Source: Micropterix aruncella (lineage: Eukaryota; Arthropoda; Insecta; Lepidoptera; Micropterigidae). Taken from it: a DNA stretch of 64,000 nt. Every line of letters starts with the position of its first letter. The stretch's first letter is position 1. The stretch spans positions 18,479,334-18,543,333 of the forward strand of contig OX155961.1 of NCBI GenBank assembly GCA_944548615.1, written 5' to 3'. The notes beneath the pieces were generated by a model, which saw only the letters and a list, made by a program, of their open reading frames with translations, was not told the origin of the DNA and made no database searches. Positions 60,457-64,000 of the stretch are shown in pieces. A program made the translations under genes and the position numbers.

Positions 60457-61419
60457 TCACCTTACCACCCATTCACTCCCCCTTCGAAGCCATAGAATTT
60501 GAGATGCGCAAATCGCAGTTTTAGATATTTTTTCTAAGAAAGAGTTGATTATTTTTCTGGAAAGGCCAAGATCTTTAAAGAGGTGAAATAGAGATTTAGC
60601 TGGCAGGCCACGAGCGCCAACTTCCACCGCGTGAAGGTGAACAGTGAAGCCGTTCAGGGTTACGGCATTTGCAAGATCATGGTATTTATTTAATTTGTAC
60701 TCGTGGTCTTTTGGGATATTTGATTCCCATGGAACAGTTAATTCTACAATAAGAGCCACCTTCCGAGATAGAGAGTAAAGAGTTATATCTGGACGGAGTG
60801 CTGTGCATCCGAGACTTTCAGGGAATTTATACTGCTTAGAGACCGAATCAACCTCCAGAATCCAATCTGTAGCTTTCTCGATTATTGAGAAAGGTTTTGT
60901 AGTTAAATGTTTTTTGCCTTTAGAGCCATCCCGCACAAACTGTATTGGGGGTTTGGAGGATACTGTCAAACCCTTATTGGCACGAGCCACTGAGAGACTA
61001 ATTACCTCGCGAATAACAGCGAGAACTTTGTCATGGCGGTAAGTGTACCGTCCTTGATCTAAGGCCACCTTGCAGCCAGCTAGAATGTATCTAGCTGTGC
61101 AAGGGGTATTGCTACAGAGGGGACAAGAACTATCCTCGGCAAAGCTCCAACGAGCGAGGTTACTGGGGTCTGGAAGTGTATGCTGAAAGGCATTCAAATA
61201 AAATTTCAGCATCTCTGGCGTCCAGTCATAGAGCATTACCTTCCAGTGCATTGGAGGCGGAATGCAAAAGTCCCCAATTGTTGTCCAATCATTCTGGCAT
61301 TGAAGGCCAATAGCATGAGCCATACTCTTGCTGTCGTAATCTCCCCGCAAAAGAGACTTCTTCAAGTCCACGTCGCTCGTGGTTGTACTGCCATATGGGG
61401 TATTTACCCCATATGGCAA
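60457..61419 (-). pseudogene. LINE ORF, zinc knuckle and restriction-like endonuclease
   Basis: 320 codons from 'MPYGVNTPYG'. Around residues 100-120 is 'CPLCSNTPCTARYILAGC', a CCHC-like knuckle in which the usual His is replaced by Tyr. 'GRYTYRHDKVL' follows. At about 225-265 is the endonuclease core: 'LRPDITLYSLSRKVALIVEL', 'TVPWESNI' and 'KLNKYHDLA', giving the PD...E..K..KY pattern used to nick target DNA for target-primed reverse transcription. The frame is intact to its stop, but upstream it is out of frame with the reverse transcriptase part, so the copy is inactive. The Met used here is probably internal. Confidence 0.82.
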
Positions 61420-62325
61420 CCAGTGCCAGTGCCATTCTGGCTGATTCCAGTAAGGAACTTTTTGTGGAAGTCTACGCGGGCTTGTAGTTCATTTGAATCA
61501 CTACGGCCACTTATTACGTGCTTCGATATTGCCGGATCTTTGGAATTGCACAGAATCAAATTTTTGGTTATTCTGGAGTTGGCGTAGAGCAGAGAGGGCA
61601 GTTTAAGCGCTAGCCCAAAATTTTGTTTGGACCTGAAGAGAGTCGAGGGGTCAGCTGGTTTGGCTAAGAACAGCCAGGATTTTAAACTAGCTGTCACCAG
61701 TGCATCTAGACGGGACAGTTGGGTTTTGGTAAAATCGTAAATAAGAAAGGGCCATGACAAATGTGACGTTAGATAATTGTCATAGATCCAGGCCTTATGA
61801 GGGCCAGAAATTAGCAAGGCATCTATTTTCGCCAGGCAACTTTTGAAATGCTCTATAAAATGATCGCCCGAGACGTCTTTTCCCTGATGGGTGATTTTTC
61901 TGCCGAGGAATTTGAAATGATTGTTTGGGTCTATAAGGGAGATATTAGAGCCCTTATAGACCAATTTGGGGTCATAGGATGTAAATTTTGTGCCCATGCG
62001 GGCGAGTCCAAGGCAAAAACATTTGGAGGGTTTCACTTTTATACAGCCTGACCAGTCGCAGAAAAGCTCCACTTTCTGTAATAGCAGGGAAAGCTGCTTG
62101 GGGCTTCTGGTGATGAAAGTTAGGTCGTCGGCAAAAGCGAGGCACGACGAGGTGTATTGGCCGTCTGTTTTAAAACGGTAGCCCCACTTCCTGTCAAACT
62201 GGGTCAGGCTTTCCAGAAGTATATTAAAAACTATATTAAAAATCGTCGGGGAGAGGCAACAGCCCTGAAATAGTCCAATTGAATATGGTATAGAGCGGGT
62301 AGTCCATTCTTGCGTTGAAAGTGTA
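61404..62325 (-). pseudogene. LINE reverse transcriptase (C-terminal half) and thumb
   Basis: The frame is open from about 62325. 'IGLFQGCCLSPTIFN' is motif B, 'SCLAFADDLTFI' carries the FADD catalytic pair (about 62125), 'KVKPSKCFCLGL' is motif D and 'HFKFLGRKI' motif E. The thumb region ('LTSHLSWPFLIYDF', 'GLALKLPSLLYANSRITK') follows. The first catalytic Asp (motif A) and everything before it are missing. The frame ends at a stop at 61404 inside a 28-bp palindrome. Confidence 0.85.
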
Positions 62326-62442
62326 CGTTATAAAGTGTATTACTGTTATAACGTATTTTTTTAATAACATAAATATAAAATAAAATGACATAAATTTTGG
62401 AGACTATCGAGGCTGTTTGACTTTATATATTTAAAAAAAACC

Positions 62443-62560
62443 AATTTACCGCGTGAAGTTTGTAACACCCGACGCGGAATTTCGACGACGTTGCAACCGC
62501 AGTCTACTTTAGACAACGGCGGCTGTAACGTCGGGTGTTACAAAATTCACGCGGTAAATT
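62443..62560. repeat. Foldback palindrome, 'cgtcggg' family, copy 2
   Basis: Arms aatttaccgcgtgaagtttg and caaaattcacgcggtaaatt, with an inner tgtaacacccgacg/cgtcgggtgttaca pair. Shorter and more diverged than the copy at 20569-20743. Confidence 0.8.
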
Positions 62561-64000
62561 CGTTTTTTATCTTATTTATAAATTATAAACGGTTTTAATG
62601 TCCATGGAATGATTTGCCCAGAAGCCTACTAGTCAACCTTGTCATCGTCCTTCTATCTACGACAATTCCATGCCAATTAAACCATGACGTCACCTACAAG
62701 AAATCAACCAACCGTTTTATTTAATTAGAAGCATAGTATCATTGTGATAATCGAACAGATAGCCACATTTCATTCACACACCTAATAAATAATGAAATTG
62801 ATAAACTACTTCTGAATGTTGAATTTTAGTTTAATGTTGAATATATCTAACCTACCTAACCAACCGAATATAACGTAATTTTTTCTTAGTGTACATAGTT
62901 ACCATACATTTTTTTCTATACCTAAATAAACCATGCAGGAATATTATTATTTTATTTATAATAATTAATTTAATAACGTATTACCTATCACACAATATAT
63001 GTTATGTGACCAACATGGTAACAATAAATTCCATAATTTGTTATGCAATATATGCTATATCACCATAAGTCATGATTTAAATATGTTGTTACCCTAATTC
63101 TAAATAAAACCATTAACTTGTGAGGGAAATCGGTAATAATGGGTTTCCTAATATTCTTTTATAAATTTTTTATGCAGTCCTGTAATACCTATTGATTAAC
63201 AATTAAATCCCCCTTAACAAATACATGTTAGGGTCGAAATTACGAAACACATTTAACGTATGTATTTTAAAGGCAATAATAAATATTATCAAATTCATTT
63301 ATATAATTTATATTCTGAATTTATTGTAAGGCTATTTCAAAATTTTTATTTTTTATGATAATCTTAAATGATCGCATTTTTAAATTTTGCTGTAATCTAA
63401 TGGTCTACTGAATAGTAATTATTATTTTTAGTTAATTTTCTATCGCTATATAGGTACATACATTTTTTTTTTGCTATTTTGTTATGTTATTTTTTTTTTG
63501 CTATGTTATTTGATCACAATAATTATAGTATAATAATAATAGTTTTGTATTAATGATTTTTTTATGAATCGTTAGTCAAACGGCACAAATAAATTATTTA
63601 TTATGCGGACTATTTATTATAGAATATTCGTATTATGCTCTAATATGAAAATACATCAAAATATTAGTAATAATTAATGTATTTGTTAAAGTATTGTTTC
63701 ATATTATTCTAAATAAATATATACATTGATAATTTATACACATATTACGTATTGCAGTATCACTAATAAAACGGAGTAAAGTTGAGACAGCATTTTATTT
63801 TTTTAGACTGCACACCGTTGTCGTGCACTACGGTGTGGAGTCTTAAAAAATTTTTTTTTATGAAGGATTTTTTAATTATGAAGGCTAATTTCTTTATTAA
63901 AATATACTATAATTATTTAAACACAATGACCATGCGTCACTCCTAACTAGGTAGCGCCTGTTACAAGGAAGACAATAACTTTGTATGATGGCAATTTAAA
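62561..64000. other. AT-rich, no gene
   Basis: About three quarters A+T. No exon, RNA gene or transposon motif. A 13-bp-stem hairpin (agactgcacaccg / cggtgtggagtct, one mismatch, 13-nt loop) lies at about 63806-63844. Confidence 0.5.

Larger units (their letters stand above)
60360..62325 (-). mobile_element. 5'-truncated LINE with restriction-like endonuclease (R2/NeSL group)
   Basis: Minus-strand element of about 1.97 kb. Its 5' end is lost inside the reverse transcriptase just upstream of motif B, near 62325, and the 3' end is marked by a T-run (A-run on the element strand) at about 60363. The protein is split in two frames at 61404-61419. Order: reverse transcriptase palm, thumb, zinc knuckle, PD-type endonuclease, as in LINEs that carry a C-terminal restriction-like endonuclease. 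Confidence 0.82.

Overview
This is AT-rich eukaryotic nuclear DNA, most likely from an insect and probably a lepidopteran. The reasons are canonical GT-AG introns, a tRNA-derived SINE, Helitrons that begin TCTATACTA, hAT, PIF/Harbinger and piggyBac-like elements, several non-LTR retrotransposon families with short (AATA)n tails, and a CR1/jockey-like LINE 3' end of a type that, from memory, is common in moths and butterflies. The species cannot be read from the sequence. There is no bacterial gene content and no CRISPR array. Almost everything that can be assigned is transposable-element sequence. No ordinary intact host gene is seen; the nearest is a broken clip-domain serine protease at 48.2-48.8 kb.

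Layout. 0-2 kb: LINE tail, a degenerate hAT element with an exact 8-bp target duplication, and a long (TA)n tract. 2.7-9.2 kb: two complete copies of an unclassified ~650-710 bp retroposon (here 'family P'), each with its own 13-16 bp target duplication; one carries a nested LINE. 7.8-15.8 kb: further giant (TA)n tracts, LINE tails, and a TIR element with perfect 66-bp arms wedged between two (TA)n tracts. 16.5-20.2 kb: a complete small Helitron and a LINE split by a third family-P copy. 21.3-31.2 kb: the main object. 31.6-60.3 kb: MITEs, LINE pieces, a candidate solo LTR, family-P pieces, a G-flanked minisatellite, a PIF/Harbinger derivative hit by a hAT MITE, the protease/CLIP pseudogene, a SINE, and a region built from three direct copies of a ~437-bp CpG-rich unit. 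60.4-62.3 kb: a 5'-truncated LINE with a restriction-like endonuclease. 62.3-64 kb: AT-rich DNA with one palindromic repeat.

The most interesting object is a 9.9-kb DNA transposon at 21,298-31,219. It has CACTCAGA termini in inverted orientation, flanking TA dinucleotides, repeat-rich subterminal regions at both ends, and two long minus-strand genes. The upstream gene can be modelled as seven exons that join in phase with GT-AG junctions into a 606-residue protein with a SAM-like N terminus. Its stop codon lies inside the first codons of the second gene, an uninterrupted 801-codon DDE transposase of the animal CACTA/EnSpm (Tnp2) type with two N-terminal C2H2 fingers. The 3' end of the transposase gene is tandemly duplicated, and one duplicate carries a palindromic TTAA-type MITE. 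A Helitron piece and another MITE sit in introns without breaking the exons. Both reading frames are open, so the element looks potentially autonomous or recently active.
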